Below are positions 10,756 to 20,938 of a stretch of 64,000 nucleotides of DNA, one piece after another. The stretch covers positions 124,001 to 188,000 of the forward strand of contig NZ_RCWB01000006.1 in NCBI RefSeq assembly GCF_018448885.1, read 5' to 3'. The position numbers and the translations under genes are program-made. The notes below the pieces were generated by a model. The model saw only the letters and a list, made by a program, of their open reading frames with translations. It was not told the origin of the DNA and made no database searches. The first letter of the stretch is position 1. Every line of letters begins with the position of its first letter. The DNA is from Photorhabdus caribbeanensis. Lineage in GTDB: Bacteria; Pseudomonadota; Gammaproteobacteria; Enterobacterales; Enterobacteriaceae.

Positions 10756-11877
10756 TTAACGTTTTTTACCTTTAATGCTGTGAAAAAAGATATTTTCCAT
10801 TTTATCCAACATATTATCTATGCCAAATAAAGCAATTGCCCGCTTTAATGAAGAACGACTGAATTGCAAGCGCAGTTCATTATTATGAATCAACAAATCT
10901 AAACTTTTCGTCAATAACGCTGTATTTCTAGGTTCCACGATATAACCCGTTTCACCATCAACGACCGCTTCGGCAATTGCACCAACAGAGGTTGATACAA
11001 CAGGTATTCCACACGCCATTGCTTGCATAATGCCTTGCGGTACGCCTTCATTACCAAAAGAAGGTAATGCAAATAAATCCATCGCATTCAAACAATCAGG
11101 AACATCCTGACGATTACCTAAAAAAATAACGCTATTTGACAAACCCTCTCGCTTTACTAATGGTTCCAATGACTTACGTTGTGGACCATCACCAACAAAT
11201 AAAAGTTGCCAATCAGGATATTTCTGGTGCAGAACTTTCCAACTTTCTAACAGATAACGATGCCCTTTCCAAGTTCTCATGGTCGCAACGACACCTAATG
11301 TCGGTTTATCTTGAATTCCAATCCGCTGACGGCAAACTTTCTTATCTTCTGGTCGGAAACGATCTAAATCGATGCCGGTGGGCACTGATGTCATATGTTG
11401 TAACGGATAATGATTATTAGCATGCAGATGTTGACGTAATTTTTCACCTGTAGTCGCAATATGTCGGCACGCTCTCAAATACAACCAACGAGTTGATATT
11501 GAATTAGAAACATGGGTAGAAACATGCCTGGTTCTAACCATTGGCGGCATATGCCTTAACGTCGTGCAAGCCGCAGCAACCAACCATGCATCTGTCGAGC
11601 TATGCGTATTAATCACGTCAAATTGACGGCCCTCTTTTTTCAACCAACGACGCATAGCAAGAAAGCAGGACAGCCGCTTTTTCTCAATAGGCAGGGCTAC
11701 TACCGGCACACCATAAGATTTTGCTTCACGGTAGATATTAGAACCAGGACAACAGACAATAACCACCTTGTGTCCACGTCTTATCATTCCTTGGGATTCC
11801 GTCAGAATACGGATTTCCTGACCACCCCAACCACAAGAAGATTCCGTATGTAAAATATTTAGTTTTTCTTTAGCCAT
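10756..11877 (-). CDS. family 4 glycosyltransferase, probably LPS core
   Basis: A 373-residue GT4 enzyme. Its N-terminus NILHTESSCGWGGQEIRIL carries the glycine loop CGWGGQE. The donor domain has VVATMRTWKGHRYLLESW and NEGVPQGIMQAMACGIPVVST. A 186-base gap, AT-rich and without a visible terminator, separates it from the heptosyltransferase gene downstream, so the four leftward genes may share a transcript. An ops-like motif lies 16 bases before the start. The specific sugar is unknown. Confidence 0.8.
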   Translation of the reverse strand: MAKEKLNILHTESSCGWGGQEIRILTESQGMIRRGHKVVIVCCPGSNIYREAKSYGVPVVALPIEKKRLSCFLAMRRWLKKEGRQFDVINTHSSTDAWLVAAACTTLRHMPPMVRTRHVSTHVSNSISTRWLYLRACRHIATTGEKLRQHLHANNHYPLQHMTSVPTGIDLDRFRPEDKKVCRQRIGIQDKPTLGVVATMRTWKGHRYLLESWKVLHQKYPDWQLLFVGDGPQRKSLEPLVKREGLSNSVIFLGNRQDVPDCLNAMDLFALPSFGNEGVPQGIMQAMACGIPVVSTSVGAIAEAVVDGETGYIVEPRNTALLTKSLDLLIHNNELRLQFSRSSLKRAIALFGIDNMLDKMENIFFHSIKGKKR

Positions 11878-11892
11878 TTCGGTTTCATATCC

Positions 11893-11903
11893 AGCCTACC
11901 GGA
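11893..11903 (-). promoter_or_regulatory. ops-like motif upstream of glycosyltransferase gene
   Basis: The minus strand reads TCCGGTAGGCT, sharing the central CGGTAG with the ops consensus GGCGGTAGCNT. It is only 16 bases from the start codon, closer than usual for ops. Possible RfaH site; weak. Confidence 0.3.
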
Positions 11904-12005
11904 AGGCGTTAGTATAGCGAAACAACATTTTACGTCTACGAATAACAGGATATATATGAAATGCAGAGAAGAATTAGTGAATATCTGTTAAAACTCTTCA
12001 GACAA

Positions 12006-12033
12006 CAAAAAACCCGACCTAGGCCGGGTTTTC
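12006..12033 (-). terminator. rho-independent terminator of rpmB-rpmG
   Basis: On the minus strand a stem AACCCGGCCTAGGTCGGGTT is followed by a run of T. It stands 19 bases beyond the rpmG stop, in the right orientation to end the ribosomal protein operon. Confidence 0.9.
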
Positions 12034-12051
12034 ATCAAATCAACCAAAATT

Positions 12052-12222
<171 letters not shown>

Positions 12223-12230
12223 TCAGCTCC

Positions 12231-12488
<258 letters not shown>

Positions 12489-12533
12489 TCAGCTCGAGCT
12501 TTGTATTGGGTATGGCCGCCTCGTCAGGCTTAG

Positions 12534-12600
12534 GAGCCCATCTCAGCAAATTCTACTGAAAAGACTCACATTTACTCAGAAAATGTGCTGAGATAGGCTC
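12534..12600. repeat. 67-bp imperfect inverted repeat between rpmB and radC
   Basis: Arms of 15 bases at 12534-12548 and 12586-12600 pair at 14 positions (GAGCCCATCTCAGCA and TGCTGAGATAGGCTC). The 37-base centre holds a smaller CACATTT/AAATGTG stem. A separate 12-base direct repeat AACCAAAGATCC occurs at 12610 and 12673. It lies in the rpmB leader on the minus strand and may be a small mobile-repeat remnant or a leader structure. Confidence 0.55.
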
Positions 12601-12707
12601 TTCTCGCCAAACCAAAGATCCTCAAAGGTGGCGTAGTATACGCCCTCAATCGCCGACGCTCAAGTCCCGCACAACCAAAGATCCACAAGGATCTTGAAAA
12701 AGTTAGC

Positions 12708-13400
12708 TTAAATCCATCCTCGCTCAGCAAATGAGACACAACATTGCCGGCCAATAACCAGATGATCTAGCACTTTTACACCCACCAAATTACAGGCATC
12801 AATCACTTTATCTGTAACAATCTTATCTGCCAAACTCGGCTCTGCATGTCCTGATGGATGATTATGAGCCAAAATAATGGATGAAGCATTCACCTTTATC
12901 GCTGATCGGACAATTTCACGAGGATGAACTTCAACTTTATTGATTGTGCCTTTAAACATCTCCTCATGACAGATGACTCTATTTTGATTGTTGAGAAACA
13001 ACACAACAAATATTTCCCTATCACGCCCTGATAATAGATTTTGCAAATACTCTTGAGTCACACTTGGGCTACTCATAATATCTTCATGCATGAACTGGCT
13101 GGAAAAAAAACGTTTTGCCAGTTCTGCAATAGCCTGTAATTGTGCATACTTGGCTAATCCCATTCCTTTATGAGAACAAAAAGTGTCATAATCAGCAGAG
13201 AGTAAATGGTACAAAGACCCAAATTCTTTCAATAGAAATTCCGCCATTCGTAAAACAGGAAGTCCTCTGGTCCCGGTACGTAAAAAAATAGCCAGTAACT
13301 CAGCATCTGTCAGAGAAACCGAACCATAAGCCAGTAATTTTTCTCTGGGAGCTAAATTTGAATATATTTCTCCTGTATTTTCAGCGATATCAATTCCCAT
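12708..13400 (-). CDS. radC: RadC family JAB1/MPN domain protein
   Basis: A 230-residue RadC protein. The N-terminal half has the helix-hairpin-helix-like segment [19 protein letters not shown]. The C-terminal JAB/MPN domain has [17 protein letters not shown], the HxH...D metal site. The family is conserved beside rpmB-rpmG and coaBC, but its cellular function is unsettled; the old link to DNA repair came from another mutation. It is divergent from coaBC. Confidence 0.95.
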   Translation of the reverse strand: MGIDIAENTGEIYSNLAPREKLLAYGSVSLTDAELLAIFLRTGTRGLPVLRMAEFLLKEFGSLYHLLSADYDTFCSHKGMGLAKYAQLQAIAELAKRFFSSQFMHEDIMSSPSVTQEYLQNLLSGRDREIFVVLFLNNQNRVICHEEMFKGTINKVEVHPREIVRSAIKVNASSIILAHNHPSGHAEPSLADKIVTDKVIDACNLVGVKVLDHLVIGRQCCVSFAERGWI

Positions 13401-13597
13401 ATATTCATCTCCCTGCTCTGTTTTACCTGATACAAGCAGTATTCCATGCCTTAAATATCAGGGCGAATATCATTTTCAGGAGCTGCGTAGCCGCTCGCAA
13501 ACTTATTCTTTTTCACAGTGAAAGCTTAGACTCTGCTCAACTCTGTAATCTCTTGTGATAAAATCTTGGCCCCTTGCAACTTAATATTCGGACAATC

Positions 13598-14815
13598 ATG
13601 ATGGCAGGACTTTCCGGCAAACAGATTGTGCTCGGTATCAGCGGAGGGATAGCCGCTTACAAAACTCCCGAGCTGGTACGTCGCCTGCGTGATCGCGGCG
13701 CACAAGTACGTGTAGTGATGACACCAGCAGCAGAAGCGTTTATTACACCAATGACGTTGCAGGCAGTTTCTGGTTATCCCGTTTCTAATGATTTGTTAGA
13801 TCCGGCAGCAGAAGCGGCTATGGGGCACATTGAACTTGGCAAATGGGCTGATCTGATTATTCTCGCTCCGGCTACCGCTGATTTGCTGGCGCGCCTGGTA
13901 GTCGGTATGGCAAATGATCTCATAACAACCGTCTGTCTAGCCTCCTCAGCCCCAATTGCCGCAGTGCCAGCAATGAATCAACAGATGTTTCGAGCTCAGG
14001 CAACACAACATAACCTCAAGCTTCTCGAAGAACGGGGCGTTCTTCTGTGGGGACCGGATAACGGCAGCCAAGCTTGTGGCGACGTTGGTCCCGGCAGAAT
14101 GCTAAATCCTATGGCGATTGTCGAACTTGCTGAGCAACATTTTCAAACCAACCAAGACTTAGCTCACCTAAAACTTGCGATTACCGCCGGACCAACCCGT
14201 GAAGCATTGGACCCAGTTCGCTTTATCAGCAATCACAGCTCTGGCAAAATGGGGTTTGCTATCGCCCAGGCTGCGGCAACACGTGGTGCAGAAGTCACCC
14301 TGATCACTGGCCCCGTTAATTTACCGACACCACCGGGAGTCAAACGAATCGACGTCACCAGCGCTCTGGAAATGAATGAACAAGTACAGGCAGTAGCGGG
14401 TTCACAGAATATCTTCATTGGTTGTGCCGCGGTTGCAGATTATCGCGCTAAACAGATTGCCGAAGAAAAAATTAAAAAACAGGGTGATGAGATCACTTTT
14501 ACCCTGATCAAAAACCCGGATATTGTTGCCAATGTAGCAGCAATGCAAGAAAACCGCCCTTTTGTGGTTGGATTTGCGGCTGAAACCCAGAATGTGGAAG
14601 AATATGCACGAAAAAAACTGAACCAAAAACATTTGGATCTGATTTGTGCAAATGATGTATCCCTTACCGGCCACGGCTTTAACAGTGATACTAATGCATT
14701 ACATTTGTTCTGGCATGAGGGAGAAATCCGCTTACCTCATAGTAATAAGTTATTACTTAGCCACCATTTATTAGACGAGATAGTCAGACGCTATGATGAA
14801 AAAAATCGACGTTAA
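13598..14815 (+). CDS. coaBC: bifunctional phosphopantothenoylcysteine decarboxylase / phosphopantothenate-cysteine ligase
   Basis: Carries two consecutive coenzyme A steps. The N-terminal flavodoxin-like CoaC domain, residues 1-190, has [18 protein letters not shown] and the active-site PAMNQQM. The C-terminal CoaB domain has [20 protein letters not shown] and KNPDIVA. The 405-residue reading from the ATG at 13598 fits the 406 of E. coli; the next ATG at 13601 is equally possible. A TGTGATAAAAT extended -10 lies about 40 bases upstream. The 3' end overlaps dut by 23 bases. Confidence 0.96.
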   Translation: MMAGLSGKQIVLGISGGIAAYKTPELVRRLRDRGAQVRVVMTPAAEAFITPMTLQAVSGYPVSNDLLDPAAEAAMGHIELGKWADLIILAPATADLLARLVVGMANDLITTVCLASSAPIAAVPAMNQQMFRAQATQHNLKLLEERGVLLWGPDNGSQACGDVGPGRMLNPMAIVELAEQHFQTNQDLAHLKLAITAGPTREALDPVRFISNHSSGKMGFAIAQAAATRGAEVTLITGPVNLPTPPGVKRIDVTSALEMNEQVQAVAGSQNIFIGCAAVADYRAKQIAEEKIKKQGDEITFTLIKNPDIVANVAAMQENRPFVVGFAAETQNVEEYARKKLNQKHLDLICANDVSLTGHGFNSDTNALHLFWHEGEIRLPHSNKLLLSHHLLDEIVRRYDEKNRR

Positions 14816-15251
14816 AATTCTTGACCCACGTATCGGGGAGGAATTTCCTTTGCCAACTTACGCCACGCCAGGTTCCGCAGGTTTAGATTTGCGGGCTTGC
14901 CTGGACAATGCGATAGAACTGGCTCCAGGGCAAACAGAACTGCTGCCAACCGGGCTTGCTATTCATATTGGCGATGAACAATTGGCCGCCGTTATTCTAC
15001 CCCGTTCAGGTCTTGGACATAAACATGGCGTCGTTCTGGGTAATCTGGTGGGTTTGATCGATTCTGATTACCAAGGTCAGCTCATGGTTTCCGTCTGGAA
15101 TCGTGGTGATAAAACGTTCACTATCCAGCCAGGCGAACGTATCGCTCAGATGGTTTTTGTACCCGTCGTCCAAGCTGAATTCAATCTGGTAGCAGATTTT
15201 GAAGCCAGCGAAAGAGGCAGCGGTGGTTTTGGTCATTCCGGTCGCCAATAA
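14793..15251 (+). CDS. dut: dUTP diphosphatase Dut
   Basis: Hydrolyses dUTP to dUMP and pyrophosphate, so keeping uracil out of DNA and feeding thymidylate synthesis. All trimeric dUTPase motifs are present in 152 residues: [31 protein letters not shown] and the C-terminal GSGGFGHSG that closes over the active site. The start lies inside coaBC in another frame, as in E. coli. A second ATG directly after the first gives the 151-residue form. Confidence 0.97.
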   Translation: MMKKIDVKILDPRIGEEFPLPTYATPGSAGLDLRACLDNAIELAPGQTELLPTGLAIHIGDEQLAAVILPRSGLGHKHGVVLGNLVGLIDSDYQGQLMVSVWNRGDKTFTIQPGERIAQMVFVPVVQAEFNLVADFEASERGSGGFGHSGRQ

Positions 15252-15289
15252 CTCTCTGTAAAACCTAATACCATTTAACCCATTATCAT

Positions 15290-15322
15290 ATTCTTTGCTC
15301 AAAATACTATTGAGCAAAGAAT
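15290..15322. promoter_or_regulatory. perfect 13-bp inverted repeat between dut and slmA
   Basis: Arms ATTCTTTGCTCAA and TTGAGCAAAGAAT flank a 7-base loop. The stem lacks a following T run on the plus strand, so a classical terminator is doubtful. It ends 46 bases before the slmA start and could be an operator or a transcript-processing or attenuation stem. Confidence 0.6.
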
Positions 15323-15368
15323 GACTGATTTGTTTGTTTTGCTGTTCTTAACGAAGGTCTTGTCAGAC

Positions 15369-15968
15369 ATGGCAGAAAACGAAAATACGAAGAAAAGAAA
15401 CAGGCGCGAGGAGATCTTGCAGGCACTGGCGCATATGTTGCAATCCAGTGATGGCAGCCATCGAATCACTACTGCTAAACTGGCCGCCAACGTGGGCGTT
15501 TCCGAAGCTGCCCTATACCGGCATTTTCCTAGTAAAACCCGGATGTTTGACAGCTTGATAGAGTTCATTGAAGACTCATTAATTTCCCGGATTAACCTGA
15601 TTCTACAAGATGAGAAAGATACCTCGACTCGTATTCGCTTGATATTGATTCTGATTCTGGGTTTTTCAGAAAAAAATCCCGGTCTGACCCGCATCATGAC
15701 CGGTCATGCTCTAATGTTTGAACAAAACCGGTTGCAAGGGCGCATAAATCAGTTATTTGAACGAATTGAAGTACAGATCCGTCAAGTTTTAAAAGAGAAA
15801 AAATTACGTGATGGGAAAGGTTTCAGTTATGATGAGTCGTTATTAGCTTCCCAGTTACTTGCGTTTTGTGAAGGGATGCTATCACGTTTTGTACGCTCTG
15901 AGTTCCACTATCGTCCAACGCAGGAATTTGAAGCGCGCTGGCCATTATTATTGGCTCAGTTACAATAA
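15369..15968 (+). CDS. slmA: nucleoid occlusion factor SlmA
   Basis: A TetR-family protein of 199 residues that binds chromosomal sites and blocks FtsZ ring assembly over the nucleoid. The helix-turn-helix region reads [29 protein letters not shown], and the C-terminal half is the FtsZ-binding and dimer domain. The start [17 protein letters not shown] aligns with the E. coli protein; an ATG 48 bases upstream would add a hydrophobic extension not known in the family. It follows dut, as in enterobacteria, and ends at a clear terminator. Confidence 0.96.
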   Translation: MAENENTKKRNRREEILQALAHMLQSSDGSHRITTAKLAANVGVSEAALYRHFPSKTRMFDSLIEFIEDSLISRINLILQDEKDTSTRIRLILILILGFSEKNPGLTRIMTGHALMFEQNRLQGRINQLFERIEVQIRQVLKEKKLRDGKGFSYDESLLASQLLAFCEGMLSRFVRSEFHYRPTQEFEARWPLLLAQLQ

Positions 15969-15982
15969 GTTATTCTACTACT

Positions 15983-16015
15983 CACCCCGCCCGTTATTGG
16001 GCGAGGGCTTTTTTT
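15983..16015 (+). terminator. rho-independent terminator after slmA
   Basis: A stem CCCGCCC / GGGCGAGGG with loop GTTATT is followed by CTTTTTTT. It lies between slmA and the convergent pyrE. Confidence 0.85.
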
Positions 16016-16027
16016 AAAGCTTATCTA

Positions 16028-16669
16028 TCAGATACCGTACTGCGCACGATAGGCTTTTACTGCATCCAGATGATCTTTCATCTCTGGCTGACCACTCAAA
16101 TAATTAATCAAGTCATTCAACGTAATGATAGAAAACACTTTGCAACCATAATCTCTTTCCACCTCCTGAATTGCCGAGATTTCACCATTCCCACGTTCCT
16201 GACGATCAAGACAAATCATCACGCCGGCAAGCGTCGCATTATGCTGCTTGATAATCTCCATAGATTCACGGATAGCTGTGCCTGCGGTAATAACATCATC
16301 AACCAGAACAACATTGCCTTTAAGTGAGCTACCAACCAAAGTACCACCTTCGCCATGATTTTTAGCTTCCTTACGGTTAAAACAGTATGGCATATCAATA
16401 TCATGATGCTCTGCCAGTGCAACTGCCGTTGTCGTCGCAATTGGAATACCCTTGTAAGCGGGTCCGAATAACAAATCGCACTGAATACCGCTATCCAACA
16501 ATGCTGCTGCATAAAAACGCCCGATTAACGCCAAATCACGCCCAGTATTAAACAGCCCGGCATTAAAAAAATACGGGCTTTTACGTCCTGATTTCAGGGT
16601 AAATTCCCCAAATTTCAGTACCTGTTTTTTTAGCGCAAGCTCGATAAATTCGCGCTGATAGGCTTTCAT
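16028..16669 (-). CDS. pyrE: orotate phosphoribosyltransferase PyrE
   Basis: Converts orotate and PRPP to orotidine monophosphate in de novo pyrimidine synthesis. The 213-residue protein has the PRPP-binding motif [17 protein letters not shown] and the [14 protein letters not shown] segment. It is transcribed leftward after rph with an attenuator in the gap, so expression should respond to the UTP pool through coupling with rph translation. Confidence 0.98.
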   Translation of the reverse strand: MKAYQREFIELALKKQVLKFGEFTLKSGRKSPYFFNAGLFNTGRDLALIGRFYAAALLDSGIQCDLLFGPAYKGIPIATTTAVALAEHHDIDMPYCFNRKEAKNHGEGGTLVGSSLKGNVVLVDDVITAGTAIRESMEIIKQHNATLAGVMICLDRQERGNGEISAIQEVERDYGCKVFSIITLNDLINYLSGQPEMKDHLDAVKAYRAQYGI

Positions 16670-16716
16670 TGGTGTCTCTCCTCTCTTTTAGTCATAGTTA
16701 TCGCCATACAACAGGC

Positions 16717-16743
16717 ACAAAAAAGGCGACTACTCCGTCGCCT
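16717..16743 (-). terminator. pyrE attenuator
   Basis: On the minus strand the stem AGGCGACGGAGTAGTCGCCT is followed by TTTTTTG. It begins 11 bases after the rph stop and 48 bases before pyrE. In E. coli the same arrangement is a UTP-sensitive attenuator: ribosomes close behind polymerase at the end of rph prevent hairpin formation when UTP is low. Confidence 0.92.
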
Positions 16744-16753
16744 AATCAATTTA

Positions 16754-17467
16754 TTATTTTAATGCATTTCTCTGCGCTGCAAAAATGTCCTCTAATCCTC
16801 CCTTGGCAAGAGCCAATAAGGATAACAACTCATCATGACTAAATGGCTCGCCTTCCGCAGTGCCTTGCACTTCAATCATCCGACCATCTTCCATCATCAC
16901 GACGTTCATATCAGTTTCAGCGGCGGAATCTTCCACATACTCCAGATCACAACGGCCTTCACCATCCACAATGCCAACAGAGACCGCAGCAACCATTGAT
17001 TTCAGAGGACTCTCTTTCAGCTTGCCTGCTTCAACCATTTTATTCAACGCATCAGCTAACGCGACACAAGCACCAGTAATAGAAGCTGTACGGGTACCGC
17101 CATCAGCCTGAATAACATCACAATCCAGTGTAATGGTGTATTCACCCAGTTTTTTCAGATCAACAGCGGCGCGTAGTGAACGAGCGATTAAACGCTGAAT
17201 TTCCATCGTACGGCCGCCCTGCTTGCCTTTAGCTGCTTCACGAGCATTTCGGGTATGAGTAGAGCGCGGTAACATACCATATTCCGCCGTCACCCAACCC
17301 TGCCCCTGACCTTTCAAGAAACGCGGAACCCCTTCTTCAACGGATGCATTACATAACACTTTGGTGTCCCCAAACTCTACTAGAACCGAACCTTCCGCGT
17401 GCTTAGTATAATGACGGGTTATAGTGATAGGACGCACTTGTTCTGCCGCTCTTCCTGTTGGGCGCAT
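16754..17467 (-). CDS. rph: ribonuclease PH
   Basis: A phosphorolytic 3'-to-5' exoribonuclease that trims tRNA precursors. The 237-residue length is complete, starting [16 protein letters not shown] and including [17 protein letters not shown] and [18 protein letters not shown]. The full-length reading matters because the E. coli K-12 laboratory allele is frameshifted and lowers pyrE expression; here coupling to the pyrE attenuator should be intact. It is divergent from yicC. Confidence 0.98.
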   Translation of the reverse strand: MRPTGRAAEQVRPITITRHYTKHAEGSVLVEFGDTKVLCNASVEEGVPRFLKGQGQGWVTAEYGMLPRSTHTRNAREAAKGKQGGRTMEIQRLIARSLRAAVDLKKLGEYTITLDCDVIQADGGTRTASITGACVALADALNKMVEAGKLKESPLKSMVAAVSVGIVDGEGRCDLEYVEDSAAETDMNVVMMEDGRMIEVQGTAEGEPFSHDELLSLLALAKGGLEDIFAAQRNALK

Positions 17468-17593
17468 AGTGTTATCTCCGTTGTTAAACCATTATTGGGG
17501 GCGCATTATACGGCCTAACAGGGCTAATTCCTATCCTGCATCTACAACGAGCGTTATAATCTCTTAATCTTTTGTTTAAATTGGGAACGAATC

Positions 17594-18457
17594 ATGATCC
17601 GTAGTATGACTGCTTTTGCACGGCGAGATATCAAAAGTGAATGGGGAAATGCGGCCTGGGAACTACGCTCTGTTAATCAGCGTTATTTAGAAACTTATAT
17701 CCGCCTACCAGAACAATTCAGAAGCTTAGAACCGGTAATCCGTGAACGTATTCGTTCCCGTCTGACTCGCGGGAAAGTTGAGTGCAACCTGCGTTTTGAA
17801 CTGGACTCACGCGCACAAGGCGAACTTATCCTGAATGAAACCTTGGCAAAACAGCTAGTCAATGCGGCGACCTGGGTCAAACAGCAGAGCAACGAAGGTG
17901 AAATCAACCCTGTTGATATTCTGCGTTGGCCTGGCGTTATGGCCGCAGAAGAGCAAGACCTGGATGCTATCAGCACTCAATTGTTGCAAGAACTGGATAC
18001 AACACTGGATGCCTTTATCCAAAGCCGTGAAGCCGAAGGCAATGCACTTAAGATTATGATTGAACAACGTTTGGACACAGTAACCGAAGAAGTCAGCAAA
18101 GTGCGCCAACAAATGCCTGAAATCATGCAATGGCAACGGGAACGCCTGCAAACCAAATTGGAAGAAGCGCAGGTACAGCTTGAAAATAACCGCCTTGAGC
18201 AAGAATTGGTTTTACTGGCCCAACGTCTTGATGTGGCAGAAGAGTTAGATCGCCTCGATGCCCACGTCAAAGAAACCCGCAATATTCTAAAGAAAAAAGA
18301 AGCCGTCGGCCGCCGCCTGGATTTTATGATGCAGGAATTCAATCGCGAATCTAATACGCTTGCCTCCAAATCTATCAACGCCGATATCACTAACTCCGCT
18401 ATTGAATTGAAGGTGTTAATCGAGCAGATGAGAGAGCAGATTCAGAATATTGAGTAA
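17594..18457 (+). CDS. yicC: YicC family protein
   Basis: A 287-residue member of the YicC/YloC family. The start MIRSMTAFARRDIKSEWG and the end FNRESNTLASKSINADITNSAIELKVLIEQMREQ are hallmark segments, cut here only by the writing limit of this report. The middle is a long charged coiled-coil (residues about 150-230). E. coli YicC has been described as an endoribonuclease linked to small-RNA decay. The region just after its stop carries an att-like repeat, so the gene marks an integration site. Confidence 0.95.
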   Translation: MIRSMTAFARRDIKSEWGNAAWELRSVNQRYLETYIRLPEQFRSLEPVIRERIRSRLTRGKVECNLRFELDSRAQGELILNETLAKQLVNAATWVKQQSNEGEINPVDILRWPGVMAAEEQDLDAISTQLLQELDTTLDAFIQSREAEGNALKIMIEQRLDTVTEEVSKVRQQMPEIMQWQRERLQTKLEEAQVQLENNRLEQELVLLAQRLDVAEELDRLDAHVKETRNILKKKEAVGRRLDFMMQEFNRESNTLASKSINADITNSAIELKVLIEQMREQIQNIE

Positions 18458-18468
18458 GGTTTCACGCG

Positions 18469-18522
18469 ATCTCTTCTCGTCTCACAAAGTCTCGCGTAGA
18501 CAAAAAGGCCATTGTAAATCAT
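18469..18522. repeat. att-like direct repeat, left copy
   Basis: A 54-base segment starting 12 bases after the yicC stop matches 22047-22100 at 48 of 54 positions, with the last 24 bases identical. The last part, AAAAAGGCCATTG and on, is the left half of a terminator hairpin in the other copy. The pairing, with a decayed integrase after the second copy, suggests duplicated attachment sites. Confidence 0.7.
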
Positions 18523-19371
18523 TAATGCCAGTCAGTTAAAGCTGACTGGCCTTTCTTTTTATTACCATTTTTGTGGCTTACACCTCACTACTCTCGGATA
18601 TTTTCTGTCAGGAAGCTTTGCGGGTAATTCAAACATGCTTAATGTTTCCAATAAGTAAGCACAACGCTTAGGTAAATTACCTGCACTGGTCAGTGGCGTT
18701 GTGATCAGGTAGAGCATCACATGCCGTGCACAATGTGAAAAGCTGAGTCTATTTGGTAAGATTTCGGTTTCCTTCACCGCTTCAATCATTGCAATACGGA
18801 CAAGGTTATAAGCGAGTAAGACGCCCCAAAGTTCCTGTTTCACCATCTCAGGTTTTTTACTTCTTAATAGATGGTTTGACTGAAGAAGTGTCTGCTTGAT
18901 TTCTCTATAACTCAATTCTATTTCCCAACGCTGCTGATAGACTTCAACTCATTCATCATAAGGATGTTTTTGCTGAGAAACTAAAAAACTTAATACACGA
19001 TATTCTTTTTTATCTATCGTATAACTTGTTAATCTTGCTGTTATTTTGTCCGGTAAATCAGTGAATTTTTTCTTGATTGTGGGGATGTTTGTAAGGTAAC
19101 AAGCCAATCCCTATCGCCCAGCTTTCTGACCTCTTCATAGTTTAAATCCTTCTTTGCAGGTATCATCCAGTGTCTCTCTATTCCTGTTGTCGCCCACTGA
19201 CTTAACAGGCCTAAGGAATAGTCACCTCTGTCAAATAAGGTTAAATAATAATCAGGGGTTCGTTCAATAAGGCAACTGGCTAAAGTCATTTCACCCACAT
19301 GTCGTGAATAACCACCCGCATAGCGGGTGGTTTGCTCTAGCCCTATAAGGGCATATTACCGACTGGCATTA
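18523..19371 (-). mobile_element. IS4-type insertion sequence remnant
   Basis: Terminal inverted repeats TAATGCCAGTC (left) and GACTGGCATTA (right) bound 849 bases, against about 1.4 kb for intact IS4. Flanking 12-base duplications ATTGTAAATCAT (18511-18522) and ATTGTTAATCAT (19372-19383) differ at one base, and the IS4 group makes 10-13 base duplications. Inside the left end is the stem GCCAGTCAG/CTGACTGGC followed by CTTTCTTTTT. Near the right end are two hairpins (19311-19331 and 19340-19352). The 5' half of the transposase is missing. Confidence 0.8.
18562..19298 (-). pseudogene. IS4 family transposase, truncated and frameshifted
   Basis: Two leftward fragments match the C-terminal half of the IS4 (InsG) DDE transposase. 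The upstream one reads MTLASCLIERTPDYYLTLFD, the region of the second catalytic Asp. The downstream one contains SYREIKQTLLQSNHLLRSKK, carrying the Y-x2-R-x3-E-x6-K signature with the catalytic Glu in YREIKQ. A frameshift lies near 19060 and an in-frame TGA near 18953. The N-terminal part, roughly the first 190 residues including the first catalytic Asp, is absent. It cannot make active transposase. Confidence 0.85.
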
Positions 19372-19567
19372 ATTGTTAATCATGGCCTTTTTACCTTACA
19401 TCTTCTCATGTCGAAGTCATTTATTCAGCTTTCTTATAAAACCTACGTCAGTAACCGCCGCACTGGCTGATTTTAATTTACTAGATACGTGATACTACCA
19501 CATATTAGAAAGCGACAGGTGAATTGTGATCCGAACATTTCATTTAAATGTCCCTTGAAATATTCAG

Positions 19568-20938
19568 CTACGATATACCAATGATGTCTTCTTCAAGTTC
19601 TTTAACAGCAGATGTTATTTTATAGTTAAATTTCCTTTCAACCTCAGTTTCTCTTAGTTTACTAGCAACCTCCCTGCCAATCCACATAGCTACTATCTCT
19701 CGTTTCTGCTCTATGGTGAGATTGTCAAAATTCGGTATATATTTTGATGTAAATGCTGCACCATGATTCAGCTCATAAAATGTCTTTATTAAAGATTTTG
19801 CTTTAATATCTTCAGTGAGTCCAAATCGCTTAATAAAGTTTGTGATAGTATGGTTTACTGCACGTAACTGAGCTGTACTGGAAATCTGCGAAAAATAAGA
19901 CACCCATCCAAGACGTTTACCACCAAAAATGCAACCTGTAATCCTTAAATTTAGCTTCCATTTACAGTACGCGATTGCTTTTTCTTTGTCGCGCTTATTT
20001 CTGGCTTGTGAAAGAGCGTGTCGGTAGGCAGTGAAAATCTTTGCAAGAGATGATTCAAAACGAAGAATACTTTCCCTCTTAATTAAAAGTTCATTACCTA
20101 TAATTTGATATCCTAAAAAACTAAAAGGCGTACCAATCATGCCCACTACTGATTTAGAATTTTCTTTGTTTAGTGGATGCGGCTGGAGTCCGATAGATTC
20201 TAACTTGCGGATAACATTATCAGTAACAACACTGGCTTGACCGGAAGGCGTCAAAATTAGTATGTCATCAACATATCGTTTAAACCATATATTAGGATCA
20301 GCTGATAATTCCTTATCGATTTTGCCAAGTGATATTTCAGCAAGGATATTTGAAATAGCTAGCCCTTGAGGCACTCCCTTTGTATTCGGCAGAGCATGCT
20401 TACTTCCCTTGAATTCACTAACTGTAGGTACAGCTAAAGCTGACATAATCAGCTTCCTAAATTCGGTTTTCCTGATTCTATTTTTTATCGAGCATTCTAT
20501 AAGTGAATGCTCGATTGAAGGGTAAAATGATTTGAGATCAATCTTGGCATATTCCTTAAATATTTCCCCATGCAAGGCCTCCTTAAGGGAGTCAATGACA
20601 GTATGAGGTAATTTAAGCCTTGCTTCAGGAAACACATCTGATAAGCATTCACATAATGCCCTAAGTGTTATTCTGTCTCGAACTGTAGGAATTGAAATCT
20701 GTCTAGGATTAGAGTTTGCACCTTTGGAAATTAATTTTTCTTTGTAAGCTGTAAATTTATAGTTTCCACTATTAACTTTTTTCGATATAAGTCCTAATTC
20801 ATCATTAAGTTTTTTTTCTAAACTTGAGGAGCGAACTCTATCTATACCTATCGCCCCAGAGCTTTTTATTTTTTCTTGATAAATAAATCTAAGATTCCTT
20901 ACAGAAAACTTTCCCTTAAACTTACGCGCCGCACTCAT
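19568..20938 (-). CDS. reverse transcriptase, probable antiphage type paired with SLATT protein
   Basis: A 456-residue reverse transcriptase. The palm has motif A KIDLKSFYPSI (residues 132-142), motif B GVPQGLAISNILAEI (188-202), motif C RYVDDILIL with the catalytic YVDD at 222-225, and FSFLGYQI (273-280). The C-terminal 170 residues show no recognised nuclease or HNH domain, so a mobile group II intron maturase is unlikely. Its start overlaps the upstream SLATT gene by 17 bases, so the two are coupled. RT plus a two-TM SLATT protein fits the nucleotide-centred defence modules described for SLATT families. No msr/msd was identified, so retron status is not claimed. The base composition is AT-rich like the rest of the accessory region. 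Confidence 0.85.
   Translation of the reverse strand: MSAARKFKGKFSVRNLRFIYQEKIKSSGAIGIDRVRSSSLEKKLNDELGLISKKVNSGNYKFTAYKEKLISKGANSNPRQISIPTVRDRITLRALCECLSDVFPEARLKLPHTVIDSLKEALHGEIFKEYAKIDLKSFYPSIEHSLIECSIKNRIRKTEFRKLIMSALAVPTVSEFKGSKHALPNTKGVPQGLAISNILAEISLGKIDKELSADPNIWFKRYVDDILILTPSGQASVVTDNVIRKLESIGLQPHPLNKENSKSVVGMIGTPFSFLGYQIIGNELLIKRESILRFESSLAKIFTAYRHALSQARNKRDKEKAIAYCKWKLNLRITGCIFGGKRLGWVSYFSQISSTAQLRAVNHTITNFIKRFGLTEDIKAKSLIKTFYELNHGAAFTSKYIPNFDNLTIEQKREIVAMWIGREVASKLRETEVERKFNYKITSAVKELEEDIIGIS

Noticed and set aside
19311-19352. Two hairpins as the end of an IS200/IS605 element
   Set aside because: The stems are suggestive, but no Y1 transposase or TnpB trace is present and they lie inside the IS4-type ends. 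Recorded only as part of that remnant.
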